Shown piece after piece: positions 21,597 through 29,831 of a stretch of 42,709 nt of DNA; position 1 is the stretch's first letter; each line of letters opens with the position of its first letter. The stretch comes from Halorussus marinus (GTDB lineage: Archaea > Halobacteriota > Halobacteria > Halobacteriales > Haladaptataceae): NCBI RefSeq assembly GCF_004765795.1, contig NZ_SBIV01000013.1:1-42709 (forward strand), written 5' to 3'. The notes beneath the pieces are model-generated. The model saw nothing but the letters and a program-made list of their open reading frames with translations, did no database searches and was not told the origin of the DNA. The position numbers and the translations under genes were made by a program.

Positions 21597-21880
21597 ACAT
21601 CCTGGCTCAGGATCACGAGCTCCTCGAGGCGGTCCGCATGCTCTACGCGGCGGGCGAGACCGATCTCGCAGCTGGCGGCGTACACCCTGAGTCGATCGGC
21701 GAAGAGCTCGGCATTGACATGAAGACGGCGACCCATCGTTGCCGGGAGCTAGCCGACGAAGGCCGACTCGTTCGCCAGGATGGGTTGAATCCGGAGACGC
21801 TGCAGTCTCGGATCAGCTACGCGCCCGTCGACAAAGACGAGTCGAACACTGAACGGCCCCAGCGGAGTGGAGCTACATGA
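21593..21880 (+). CDS. wHTH protein, tandem paralogue 1
   Basis: 95 aa from GTG 21593 (GTGA overlap). ESIGEELGIDMKTATHRCRELADEGRLVRQDG is a winged-helix recognition segment. It aligns along its length with the next protein (GxTDL..GGV, E.LG.D/EFGMD, RLVR, SYxPxDE). Probable DNA-binding regulator. Confidence 0.7.
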   Translation: MNILAQDHELLEAVRMLYAAGETDLAAGGVHPESIGEELGIDMKTATHRCRELADEGRLVRQDGLNPETLQSRISYAPVDKDESNTERPQRSGAT

Positions 21881-22170
21881 CCGAGCAGAACGCGTGGGGT
21901 GGGCCGACCGACGAGGCGATCGTCGACGCAGTCCGTGACCGCTGCCGGGAGGGTCGGACAGACTTGCTCGAGGGCGGCGTGCCAAGCGAGGTGCTCGCGG
22001 ACGAGTTCGGGATGGACCAGCACGCGATGCAGGATCGTCTCCAGACGCTGGTCCAGACTGGCCGTCTGGTCCGCGTTCGTGGAGCGGCCCCCGATACGTA
22101 TCGTCCCCGGCCGAGCTATCGACCACCAGATGAGCCGGTTGATTCCGATGGGGGTTCCGAACGATTATGA
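21877..22170 (+). CDS. wHTH protein, tandem paralogue 2
   Basis: 97 aa (ATGA overlap). VLADEFGMDQHAMQDRLQTLVQTGRLVRVRG is the recognition region, matching the preceding protein. The tandem pair could form a heterodimer or be mid-divergence duplicates. It is followed by an AT-richer HNH gene. Confidence 0.7.
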   Translation: MTEQNAWGGPTDEAIVDAVRDRCREGRTDLLEGGVPSEVLADEFGMDQHAMQDRLQTLVQTGRLVRVRGAAPDTYRPRPSYRPPDEPVDSDGGSERL

Positions 22171-22859
22171 CGGTAGAACTACGAGAACAAACCGAGAACA
22201 CGCCCCGGTCCAATCTGCACACTATCCACGTCACTGCGGAGGGGTACAGCAGATTTGAATTTCCCGATAGAATCGGGAATCGCATGATTCTCACTATGAG
22301 ACACTCAAATTACCCATCCGATTGGCAGAAGCGACGAGCAAGGGTATTCAAACGAGACGGCTACGAGTGCCAGAACTGCGAGTATCAAGCACCCACAGAC
22401 TCTAATTCTCCATCGGGACTTCACGCCCACCACCAAACGAAGATCAGCGAGGGTGGAGGTCACGGGGTCGACAATCTAATCACGCTCTGTCAGGAGTGTC
22501 ATATCGAGGTTCATTCGAACAGAGGCGTCGATGAGGTCCCACCGCCTGAACTCCATGAGTGTACGTACGACGGCTGCGATGAAGTCCGCGGCAAATGGGC
22601 GCTTCAGAATGGAGGCTACTGCACTGCACAGTGTGAGTACCGAGATAAAGCAGAAGCTGTCCTTGACGCTCTCCAAACTGAGGAGACCTTCTGTTCAAGT
22701 TGTTTCGCAAACTGGCCACCTGACCACGAGGTCTGCCCCCAGTGCGGGAACTGGGCTCCAGACGAGGATGCAGCGTTCCAGGATGGTGATTTTGACATCC
22801 ACAATCTTGTTGCACACGTCATCTGGCAAGTCGACTTCCTCGACTTAGAGCGAGACTGA
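22167..22859 (+). CDS. HNH endonuclease fused to a zinc domain
   Basis: 230 aa. An N-terminal ~55 residues with low complexity are followed by a canonical HNH fold: RRARVFKRDGYECQNC, LHAHHQTKISEGGG, VDNLITLCQECHIEVH. The C-terminal ~95 residues (HECTYDGCDEVRGKW ... YCTAQCEYR ... CSSCF ... CPQCGN) align with the next gene's product, indicating fusion to a copy of its neighbour's zinc domain. The first 120 bp are AT-richer than neighbouring genes and an internal ATG near 22284 (start MILTMRHSNYPSDWQ) is possible; ATGA overlap favours 22167. Probable homing-type nuclease. Confidence 0.8.
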   Translation: MTVELREQTENTPRSNLHTIHVTAEGYSRFEFPDRIGNRMILTMRHSNYPSDWQKRRARVFKRDGYECQNCEYQAPTDSNSPSGLHAHHQTKISEGGGHGVDNLITLCQECHIEVHSNRGVDEVPPPELHECTYDGCDEVRGKWALQNGGYCTAQCEYRDKAEAVLDALQTEETFCSSCFANWPPDHEVCPQCGNWAPDEDAAFQDGDFDIHNLVAHVIWQVDFLDLERD

Positions 22860-22931
22860 CGAATACCCGAGTCCGCTCTCCGACAACTCTCCGCCAGTAC
22901 GAAAGACGCCCTACGGTCCAATACAGTGACA

Positions 22932-23513
22932 ATGTCAACCGAAACACAGAGCCCCACGACTGTCGAGTGTAAGCATCCAGAGTGCTCCGAGATTGGGAAC
23001 CATTGGGAGTTCCGACACGGTAGCTACTGTAGTACGGACTGCGAGCTCCGACACGAGGGCCGCCAAGTACTCCGGAAGCTCATGTACGACCACTGCCGGT
23101 GCTTCACCTGCTTCCGCGAGCTGAAGACCGTCAACCCGCCGAAGCCCGACTTCGAGTTCACCGAGGACGGTCACGGCTGGACGCTCGACGAGAACGGCGA
23201 CCCGACGCTCCAGTACTACAGTCAGGAGGTAACGCGGAGCGCAGCCACCGGCTTCCAGTTCCTCACCGAGAACGCCGGCAAAGGCGAGAAGCAACGTGGC
23301 GACACGGTGATCACGGGCACGATCTGCTCGAAGTGCGGGAACACCGACCACGCTCATCACGATCCCGTGCTCGCCGGCCGCCAAGCGATCGGCCGGCTCG
23401 CCGCCCTGCTCGACGGTGACGACGACGTCGTGTTCGACGCCGAAGTCCTGCACCGAGTCTACCAGCGTCGCGACGATCTCCTCCTCGCGGTCGGCCTCGC
23501 GCTCCACGACTAA
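22932..23513 (+). CDS. Zinc-binding protein, donor of the HNH fusion domain
   Basis: 193 aa from ATG 22932 (GTG 22926 also possible). The N-terminus VECKHPECSEIGNHWEF, YCSTDCELRHEG, CRCFTCF parallels the C-terminal domain of the preceding HNH protein. It has a longer middle and a second ribbon CSKCGN ... HAHHDP near 138-147, then helices. Function unknown; the zinc architecture suggests nucleic-acid binding. Confidence 0.65.
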   Translation: MSTETQSPTTVECKHPECSEIGNHWEFRHGSYCSTDCELRHEGRQVLRKLMYDHCRCFTCFRELKTVNPPKPDFEFTEDGHGWTLDENGDPTLQYYSQEVTRSAATGFQFLTENAGKGEKQRGDTVITGTICSKCGNTDHAHHDPVLAGRQAIGRLAALLDGDDDVVFDAEVLHRVYQRRDDLLLAVGLALHD

Positions 23514-23523
23514 CCCCACAGCC

Positions 23524-23919
23524 ATGTCCACCGACACGTCTGCTCCCAGCCAGATAGCGGAGACCGTGCCCCGAGACCCGAGCGCGTTCCGGCCGAGCAA
23601 ACACTTCGCATCAAAGGTCAAAGACCTCGGCACCGACCGGAACCGCCACCTCGACGGCGAGATCATCAACGGCTGCATCGAGCACGGCAGCCGCCGGAAA
23701 GTCGACTCGGGAGTCTACCACTTGCGGGAGACGTTCGGCGGGGCGACCTACCGGCTCGTCGTCGACGTCGACGACCGCGAGGTCGTCACGGGCTACCCGA
23801 TCTCGATCAACACTGACGCCGCAAAGCGGTCCGGCCGCTGGTCGACCGACCAGATCGAAGATATCCGGCACTTCATCAAGACGGATCCGCGACCCGACCG
23901 CGACTACTCGGACTCCTGA
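23524..23919 (+). CDS. RelE-fold/DUF4258-like small protein
   Basis: 131 aa. KHFASKVKDLGTDRNRHLDGEIINGCIEHGSRRKV ... YHLRETFGGATYRLVVDVDDREVVTGYPISI has the helix, then three-strand pattern of small RelE/BrnT-like proteins often grouped as DUF4258. No antitoxin partner is obvious, and catalytic residues cannot be assigned, so a toxin function is not claimed. Confidence 0.5.
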   Translation: MSTDTSAPSQIAETVPRDPSAFRPSKHFASKVKDLGTDRNRHLDGEIINGCIEHGSRRKVDSGVYHLRETFGGATYRLVVDVDDREVVTGYPISINTDAAKRSGRWSTDQIEDIRHFIKTDPRPDRDYSDS

Positions 23920-24014
23920 TGACGTGGAGGCCCGAACTCCAGATGCCTCTGGCCGCGGCGCGTCCCGCGTCTCGGTCTCCATCGAGGGCAACTGTACTTT
24001 CCATACCGAAGACC

Positions 24015-24143
24015 ATGCCCAGCCAGCGCCAGCCCCCGATCGAGCTTGCCGTCGGCGCACCACTCCAGGTCCGCCACCGGAACGGTGAGACGATCGTCGG
24101 CATCCGCACCCGTGACGGCTGGCGGGAATTGAAACGGTTCTGA
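24015..24143 (+). CDS. 42-aa hypothetical protein
   Basis: 42 aa from ATG 24015 ending GWRELKRF. It has a compact strand pattern (PIELAVGAPLQVRHRNGETIVGIRTRDG). The same frame extends upstream to an ATG at 23919, but that extension is basic and serine-rich, unlike the neighbours. A competing frame from GTG 23924 to 24088 is also open. The choice is uncertain. Confidence 0.45.
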   Translation: MPSQRQPPIELAVGAPLQVRHRNGETIVGIRTRDGWRELKRF

Positions 24144-24175
24144 TACACACTCGAGTCACCTGACAGCATCCACCT

Positions 24176-24481
24176 ATGAGCACGAAGAGTCCGGACACCC
24201 CCGTCTGGTTCTGCCCGCGGGAAGTCACCGAACACAACCAGCAACTCGCACGCATCGCACACATGGACATCCGCAAGCTCAAGGCCCTCAAGGCCCTCGT
24301 CGTCAGCCTCGCCATCCTCGTCACCGCTCTCGTCGGCATCGAATCCGGGGGTGATCCGACGACCATCTCCTGGCTGGGCTTGGCAGGCCTACTTCTCGTC
24401 AACGGCATCGAGGTCGGCGAACTGCTCGCCGTCCTCGCCGCCGCCCGCGAAGAAACCACCGACGGAGATTCCGAATCATGA
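24176..24481 (+). CDS. Two-helix membrane protein, holin-like candidate
   Basis: 101 aa. Two hydrophobic segments, about 38-57 (ALKALVVSLAILVTALVGIE) and 66-88 (LGLAGLLLVNGIEVGELLAVL), separated by a short GGDPTT loop, with charged ends (acidic tail TTDGDSES). Size and topology match small holin-like proteins, and it lies just before the packaging genes, but no endolysin is visible and archaeal virus lysis is poorly known. Function is therefore inferred only from shape and position. Confidence 0.6.
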   Translation: MSTKSPDTPVWFCPREVTEHNQQLARIAHMDIRKLKALKALVVSLAILVTALVGIESGGDPTTISWLGLAGLLLVNGIEVGELLAVLAAAREETTDGDSES

Positions 24482-25026
24482 CCATCGACCAACTCCTCAA
24501 GCTCGCCAACAGCCAGCTCGTCCAAGCGCTCGTCGCACTCATCATCGGCGGCGCCGGCACCGTCCATCGCTACCAGAAGACCGGCCGGATCCCGCTCTCG
24601 ACACTCCCCTGGCGAGCCCTCCGACGCACGCTCTACGCCGTCCGCCGGCGCTGGTTCACTGTCGAACGGCCCAGCGGCGACCCCACGATCGTCGACGAAA
24701 GCCTCGACGACGTCCGCGACGCGCTCGCCGCAGCCTCCTACAACCCCGGCTGGCCCCTCTCGTATCACTACTATGGAGAAGATCTAAACGCACGTCGTTA
24801 CTTCAGAGATCCGACACGGCCACATCCGCACCGCCAGATCCACATCCGCGGGTTCGAGACCGCCGACGGCGTCGAACTCATCGCCCACGAGGAGCCCGCG
24901 CCCGAGCACCACCCGCGCGCGCACCTGAAGGAGGTCGACATGCACGACTCAACCCAGTGGCTCGCCGACGTCTGGGACGCGAAGAACCTCGACCCCCGCG
25001 GCTTCGAGCGGATCACCCCGGAGTGA
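24478..25026 (+). CDS. Membrane-anchored hypothetical protein
   Basis: 182 aa (ATGA overlap with the preceding membrane gene). Residues ~13-30 (SQLVQALVALIIGGAGTV) form one membrane helix, followed by basic RYQKTGR and RALRRTLYAVRRRW that would face the cytoplasm. The remainder is a soluble domain with HPHRQIHIRGFETADGVELIAHEEP. Co-translation with a holin-like gene suggests an accessory membrane function. Family not recognised. Confidence 0.6.
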   Translation: MTIDQLLKLANSQLVQALVALIIGGAGTVHRYQKTGRIPLSTLPWRALRRTLYAVRRRWFTVERPSGDPTIVDESLDDVRDALAAASYNPGWPLSYHYYGEDLNARRYFRDPTRPHPHRQIHIRGFETADGVELIAHEEPAPEHHPRAHLKEVDMHDSTQWLADVWDAKNLDPRGFERITPE

Positions 25027-25029
25027 CCG

Positions 25030-25146
25030 ATGGGCTGGACCTGTACGGACTGCGGCCGCACGTTCGCGTTCGACCCCTGCGAACGTGAGCGAACTGCCGA
25101 AGACGGGCCTACGTGTCTCGACTGTCTGAACCCCGCCGGGAAGTAA
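25030..25146 (+). CDS. 38-aa zinc-ribbon micro-protein
   Basis: 38 aa, starting three bases after the previous stop. WTCTDCGRTFAFDPCERER and TCLDCLNPAG supply two CxxC knuckles. The fold matches the small CxxCG...CxxC proteins common in haloarchaeal genomes. It is the last gene before the structural operon promoter. Confidence 0.65.
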   Translation: MGWTCTDCGRTFAFDPCERERTAEDGPTCLDCLNPAGK

Positions 25147-25153
25147 CCAGCCC

Positions 25154-25168
25154 TATTTAAAGTATAAG
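25154..25168 (+). promoter_or_regulatory. Promoter of the structural operon
   Basis: TATTTAAAGTATAAG is the most AT-rich patch of this region, 36 to 50 bp before the TerS start at 25204. It offers two overlapping TATA options (TATTTAA, TATAAG) and implies a short leader of about 10-25 nt. All following genes are co-directional to the window end. Confidence 0.65.
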
Positions 25169-25203
25169 TCAACCCCTGAACGCTACAGAACGCTTTCCCC
25201 ATC

Positions 25204-25914
25204 ATGTCCACCCGAGAACGACGAGTCACACTCGCCCTGAAGTGGCACTACCTCGACAACCTCAGCGTCGAGGAGATCCAGGACCGCTTCGAGGACGAAG
25301 GCGTCGGCTCGTACGCCAAGTCGACCATCCGCGGCTACCTCAACGAAGAGCCGAAAGAGGAGGTCATCGAGCAGATCGAGCAGAAGCACGCGGACGTCCG
25401 CCTCCAGATAGCAGAACGCGAAGAGCGGCTCTACCAGCGAGCGCGGAACGCTGAATCTCAGGCGGTCGAGGACCAACCGATCGTTCGGGTGGTTCCGAAG
25501 ACGGAGACCGTCTCGAACGACCGAGAGACGCCGATGTCGTGGCCGGCCTGGGAGATCGTCGAGCCGGGCGACGATGACTGGCCGGAGTGGGCGACCGAGC
25601 GCGACGTCATCATCCGGTTCGTCGACAACGAGCAGACCCGAGTGCTACCGGGCGAGGAGTATCCGCTGCGGGCGATCGACGGCAGTCCGAAGTACACGAA
25701 GGAGCTCGCTGGCCTCGAGCGCGACCAGCCCGACCTGAAGGGGCAGGCGATGGCGCGCCAGGAACAGTCCTCGCATCTGGAGGCGAAGGGTGAGGCACTC
25801 GGCATCTACTCGACGGACATCAACATGCAAGTCGACGGCGACGTCGACCACTCGGTCGAGCTCGACGCTGAGACTGCTGCGGCGATCCGGGAGGCGACAC
25901 TCGACGATGAGTAG
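25204..25914 (+). CDS. terS: Terminase small subunit candidate
   Basis: 236 aa. The N-terminus VTLALKWHYLDNLSVEEIQDRFEDEGVG... STIRGYL is a helix-turn-helix typical of TerS DNA-recognition domains. It is followed by a helical stretch (EEVIEQIEQKHADVRLQIAEREERL) suited to oligomerisation, and an acidic C-terminus. It overlaps the TerL start by 8 bp (ATGAGTAG), the usual TerS-TerL order. Role: recognises viral DNA and feeds it to TerL. Confidence 0.75.
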   Translation: MSTRERRVTLALKWHYLDNLSVEEIQDRFEDEGVGSYAKSTIRGYLNEEPKEEVIEQIEQKHADVRLQIAEREERLYQRARNAESQAVEDQPIVRVVPKTETVSNDRETPMSWPAWEIVEPGDDDWPEWATERDVIIRFVDNEQTRVLPGEEYPLRAIDGSPKYTKELAGLERDQPDLKGQAMARQEQSSHLEAKGEALGIYSTDINMQVDGDVDHSVELDAETAAAIREATLDDE

Positions 25915-27487
25915 TACACAGACCCCGTCGACCGGCGAGACCGAGGAGGTCGAGCTATCCCGTACCCAGATCCGGGCAGCGTACAACCCATTCGAACACG
26001 GGTGCTGGCTCGACTTCGCGAATAAGCTCACCCAGGGCTACATGGCCGCCGAACACGACGACTGGAGCCCGCTCGGCGACCACCACGACCAGTGGCTCCG
26101 ACACCTCGCCGGCGAGGCGGACGTCGACAGCGACCTCGCACTGCTCTGCCACCGAGATGGCCTTAAGACGACCATCATCACGGCATTCGCGGTTGCCTGT
26201 CTCGAGTACCTAGACGGCTACCGCGTGATCTGGGCGATGAACACCCAGGACCAGGCCTACGAGAAGGCCGACCGCGAACTCAACAAGTTCATCGAGCGCA
26301 ACCCGTGGCTACTCAACCTCAACAAACCCCGGAAGACCGACTCGAAGAAGACCAAGGAGTTCGCGAACGGCTCCAGCCTGACGACCGGCTGGCTGAAGGG
26401 CGCGATCGAGGGCGCGCGTGCGCACCTGCTCATCCTCGACGACATTATCAAGGAACTCGGCGACGGCTCGACCGAGAGCGTCCTCAACTGGGTCGACGGC
26501 GTCGCCCAGCCGATGGTCAAAGACGACGGCCGGACGGTGCTCGTGGGGACGCGGAAGCGCCCCGACGATATCTACAACCACTACCGCGACTACGGGGGGT
26601 ACGCGCTCCGGGAGTTCCCCGCAATCCTCGACACCTGGGACCAAGAGTTCGGCGAGGATGACGACTGGCAGACCCGGCGCCCCGACCCCGAGTTCTACAC
26701 CGAGGTCGAGAACCCGTGGGGCGGGGGAACGCTCCAGTTGCTCTGGCCGGAGGCCCGCGGACCGGACTGGCTCGCAGACAAGCGCTCGAAGATGGCCGAC
26801 CATCTGTTCTGGCGCGAGTACACCCTGACTATCCGCGGCGCTTCGGGGAACCTCATCAGCGCCGACGACGTCAACCGGCGCGTCGAGGATGGCGGCTGCA
26901 GCATCCGTGGGGCCTCCCCACCCTCGAAGTATCGTGCTGGCGCGAACGAAGCGATCGTTGTCGCCCACGACCCCGCCCAGTCGCCTACCGGCGACGACGC
27001 GGCGTTCGTCGTGTTCCGCGCCAGAGCCGATGGGGCGCGCACCCTCCTTGACGCCCGCGCGGATCAGGGCCTGCAGCCCAGCCAGATCAAGGCTCAACTC
27101 GCGGAGTACGACCGGCGGTACGACCCGGCGCTGATCGTGATCGAGGACAACGGCATGCAGCAGTACGTGGTCAACGACGCGATCGAGTTCAGTCCCCAGC
27201 TGGCAGGGAAGGTCACGGGAATTTCGACGTCCGGCCAAAAGCACTCCTGGGAGAACGGCATCCCTCGGCTTCGGACGCTCGTTGAGAACGGCGCCATCCA
27301 GTTCTACCGCGGGCACCAGGCCAGCGAGGAGTTCGTTCAGGCTGCGATGAGCCTCGAACTGCAGGACGGCAAGCTGCAGGGGCACACACCAGACCTGATC
27401 GCAGCGTGGTACATGGCTGAGCAAGGGATGCGCCGGCTGGCCTTCGACGCCGGCGATGAAGAGGACTCTGGGGTGAACTACTTATGA
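25907..27487 (+). CDS. terL: Terminase large subunit
   Basis: 526 aa from ATG 25907. A degenerate Walker A (CHRDGLKTT, 81-89), Walker B LLILDD (174-179) and a VGTRKRPDD coupling motif (213-221) form the ATPase. The C-terminal nuclease shows the three acidic positions expected of the RNase-H-like fold: D355 in VVAHDPAQS, D414 in VIEDNG and D496 in TPDLIAAW. Role: ATP-driven packaging and cleavage of DNA at the portal. Length is normal. Confidence 0.93.
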   Translation: MSSTQTPSTGETEEVELSRTQIRAAYNPFEHGCWLDFANKLTQGYMAAEHDDWSPLGDHHDQWLRHLAGEADVDSDLALLCHRDGLKTTIITAFAVACLEYLDGYRVIWAMNTQDQAYEKADRELNKFIERNPWLLNLNKPRKTDSKKTKEFANGSSLTTGWLKGAIEGARAHLLILDDIIKELGDGSTESVLNWVDGVAQPMVKDDGRTVLVGTRKRPDDIYNHYRDYGGYALREFPAILDTWDQEFGEDDDWQTRRPDPEFYTEVENPWGGGTLQLLWPEARGPDWLADKRSKMADHLFWREYTLTIRGASGNLISADDVNRRVEDGGCSIRGASPPSKYRAGANEAIVVAHDPAQSPTGDDAAFVVFRARADGARTLLDARADQGLQPSQIKAQLAEYDRRYDPALIVIEDNGMQQYVVNDAIEFSPQLAGKVTGISTSGQKHSWENGIPRLRTLVENGAIQFYRGHQASEEFVQAAMSLELQDGKLQGHTPDLIAAWYMAEQGMRRLAFDAGDEEDSGVNYL

Positions 27488-29457
27488 GTGAGACAGACGC
27501 AGACGACGAGTCAGACGTAAAGATCCATGTCGACGGGATGGGCGGCGGCGCCGATCTCTCGAAGGCCGAGACGACTACGCAGCTGGCCGAGCGCCGCATT
27601 CGCTCGCTCGGCGTCGGCGTCAAGCCACCTTACAACCCCGACCGGCTCGCGAGCTTCCTCGAGCTCAACGAGACGCTGGCCACAGGCATCCGAAAGAAAG
27701 CCCGCTACGAAGTCGGGCTCGGATTCGACATTGTCCCCCATCCCTACATCGATGCCGAGGACGCCGACGAGGACGAACGCGAGGTCGTCCAGTGGTTCTG
27801 GCGGGGCCCCGACTCGCGATGGCAGACGTCCGCCGACCGGCCGGCCGAACCCGCAACGCCCGAGGAAGTGAAAGAGCTCGTCCGCCAGGACTACCACCTC
27901 GTCGGCTGGTGCTGCTTCGAAGTCCTCGTCAACGCCGAGGGCAAGCCGGTCGGCCTGGCGCACGTCCCCGCGAACACAGTCCGCGTCCGCCGTCCCCAGG
28001 AGTCGATCAGCCACACCCAGCCCCAGCACCCCGAAGAGGGCCGATTCGTTGACGGCGACGTCGCCGAGTTCGCGTCCCGAGGCTACGTCCAGATCAGGAA
28101 CGGCCGGCGGCGGTACTTCGGCGAATTCGGCGACCGCTACCGGGGACTGGAGCCCCAAATCCAGACCACCGGCGACGGCCCGCCGACAGTCACGTACACG
28201 GAGGCTGACGACGATGAGGAACCCATCTTCGTCGACCGCGAGACGGGCGACGTCGCCGTCGGGAGCGCGGAAGCGCTCGATAATGCGCCGGCGAACGAGC
28301 TGATCTTCATCAAGAACCCCAACCCGCTGGAGGACGACTACGGCGTTCCGGACTGGGTGTCGGCGATGCGGACGATCAGCGCGGACGAGGCGGCGAAAGA
28401 CTACAACCGCCAGTTCTTCCAGAACGACACGATCCCGCGGCTGGTCGTCAAGGTCACCGGCGGCGAGCTGAAAGAGGAATCGAAGCGCGACCTCCGCCAG
28501 ATGCTCAACGGGCTTCGCGAAGAGTCCCATCGCGCAGTCACGCTGGAGGTTGAGAAGTTCAAGACCCAGAACGATCTCGGCGACGAGGAGCTCGAGATCG
28601 AGATCGAGCCGCTCGGCCAGGGCATCAGCGAGGAGATGGATTTCCGGCAGTTCCGCGAGAAGAACGAGCACGAGATCGCGAAAGTGCTGGAGATGCCGCC
28701 CATCAAGATCGGCGTCACCGATTCCGCGAACCGGTCGAACTCCGACCAGCAGGACCGGGACTTCGCGCTCGAGGTGATCCAGCCCGAGCAGAACAAACTG
28801 GAGGCCCGCCTCTACAAGACACTCCATCAGACGGCGTTCGGAGTCTCGGACTGGACGATCGACTACGAGCTCCGCGGCGCCGACCAGCCCAAGGAGGATG
28901 CGCAGCTGGCCGAGCAGCGCGTCCGCGCCATGCGGCTGGCCGGCGTCGGTACCGTCGACGAGGCCCGCGAGGAACTCGGCCTCGACCCGCTCGGCGACCC
29001 CTACGGGAGCATGACGCTCCAGGAGTTCGAAGAGGAGTTCGGCGGCAACCCGGCCGGCGAGGGCGAGACGGAGGCCGTTCACGAGCCGCCGGCGGAGTAC
29101 AAGATCGGCGAGCGCGAGTGGGATGCGGTCAAGAGCAACCTCGTCGCCAAGGACGCGGTCGAGCAGACGCAGTTCAGTAGTTCGAATCTCGACGAGGGGC
29201 TCTACGACTACGACGCCCAGGAGCTCTACCTGTCGTTCCTCCGGGAGGATGGGCAGTCCTCGCTGTACGCCTACGTCGACGTCCCGCCCTCGGAGTGGGC
29301 GGCGCTGACCAGCGCTGGCTCGGCAGGCGGCTACCACTATGACTCGATCCGGCTAGAGTATCCCTACTTAGAGATCACGAACTTCCACGACCGGCTTCCC
29401 GAGGGCCCGACGCCGGACCCTGGGGAAGTCCCCGACGACGTCCCGAGCGACATCTGA
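27484..29457 (+). CDS. Portal protein with C-terminal KTSC domain
   Basis: 657 aa, ATGA overlap with TerL. The central part matches phage portal proteins: ASFLELNETLATGIRKKARY near 55-75, LVGWCCFEVLVNAEGKPVGLAHVPANTVRVRR, PDWVSAMRTISADEAAKDYNRQFFQND, then EMDFRQFREKNEHEIAKVLEMPP and the SNSDQQDRDF helix region. From about residue 564 a separate small domain begins (FSSSNLDEGLYDYDAQELYLSF ... LYAYVDVPPSEWAALTSAGSAGGY), which has the KTSC-domain signature (SSN/S, YD, L.V.F, Y.Y.VP, S.G). The portal forms the dodecameric DNA gate at one capsid vertex; the extra domain may be exposed or cleaved. Confidence 0.9.
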   Translation: MSETDADDESDVKIHVDGMGGGADLSKAETTTQLAERRIRSLGVGVKPPYNPDRLASFLELNETLATGIRKKARYEVGLGFDIVPHPYIDAEDADEDEREVVQWFWRGPDSRWQTSADRPAEPATPEEVKELVRQDYHLVGWCCFEVLVNAEGKPVGLAHVPANTVRVRRPQESISHTQPQHPEEGRFVDGDVAEFASRGYVQIRNGRRRYFGEFGDRYRGLEPQIQTTGDGPPTVTYTEADDDEEPIFVDRETGDVAVGSAEALDNAPANELIFIKNPNPLEDDYGVPDWVSAMRTISADEAAKDYNRQFFQNDTIPRLVVKVTGGELKEESKRDLRQMLNGLREESHRAVTLEVEKFKTQNDLGDEELEIEIEPLGQGISEEMDFRQFREKNEHEIAKVLEMPPIKIGVTDSANRSNSDQQDRDFALEVIQPEQNKLEARLYKTLHQTAFGVSDWTIDYELRGADQPKEDAQLAEQRVRAMRLAGVGTVDEAREELGLDPLGDPYGSMTLQEFEEEFGGNPAGEGETEAVHEPPAEYKIGEREWDAVKSNLVAKDAVEQTQFSSSNLDEGLYDYDAQELYLSFLREDGQSSLYAYVDVPPSEWAALTSAGSAGGYHYDSIRLEYPYLEITNFHDRLPEGPTPDPGEVPDDVPSDI

Positions 29458-29534
29458 CGACGACCGCCGATGACCCAGGGAGCGCCCGACTCCCCTGTGC
29501 GAGGCACGACCGGGGCACGGAGTTCTACGAGACC

Positions 29535-29657
29535 ATGAGCAACAACGACAGCAAGCGCGGCAAGAAGCGTGGCGTCCTCGGCACCGGTCGTGCCCAGAAG
29601 CTCGACAAGACCACGGACGCCGACGCCGACGCCGCCGACGATGATGACGAGGACTGA
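29535..29657 (+). CDS. 40-aa lysine/aspartate micro-protein
   Basis: 40 aa. It has a basic half (MSNNDSKRGKKRGVLGTGR) followed by an acidic half of DAD/DDD repeats. It lies in the 29458-29831 gap between portal and protease. No family is recognised. Positional and start-codon evidence only; translation is plausible but unproven. Confidence 0.45.
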   Translation: MSNNDSKRGKKRGVLGTGRAQKLDKTTDADADAADDDDED

Positions 29658-29660
29658 CAC

Positions 29661-29828
29661 ATGCCACTGTGCACCAAGTGCAAGGCCGAGGCCGAGGTAA
29701 CCCACCGGGGACCATCTACGCCAGGATGGATCCGGTGGCTTCTATCGGCATGGCCTGGGCCGCGGTCCAGAGGCGGACAAGCCGAGCAGTGCGACGAGTG
29801 TTCGCGCTGCCGGCCAGCGGAGGTCTGA
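29661..29828 (+). CDS. 55-aa zinc-binding micro-protein
   Basis: 55 aa. CTKCKAEAEVTH near the N-terminus and CDECSRC near the end bracket a hydrophobic/aromatic middle (GWIRWLLSAWPG). Similar single-zinc proteins often precede protease genes in haloviral head modules, but no family can be named. Confidence 0.45.
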   Translation: MPLCTKCKAEAEVTHRGPSTPGWIRWLLSAWPGPRSRGGQAEQCDECSRCRPAEV

Positions 29829-29831
29829 CAC

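Noticed and set aside
24351-25088. Alternative 245-aa frame overlapping the two membrane genes
   Set aside because: Rich in Arg, Pro and His in long runs, typical of an out-of-frame reading; the overlapping frames have proper membrane segments and ATGA coupling.
27511-29337. 608-aa minus-strand frame opposite the portal gene
   Set aside because: Antisense shadow of the portal gene; the portal reading has clear family features and the opposite frame has none.
29470-29538. 22-codon frame after the portal gene
   Set aside because: Too short, no motif, no coupling to the portal stop; its end merely overlaps the following start.
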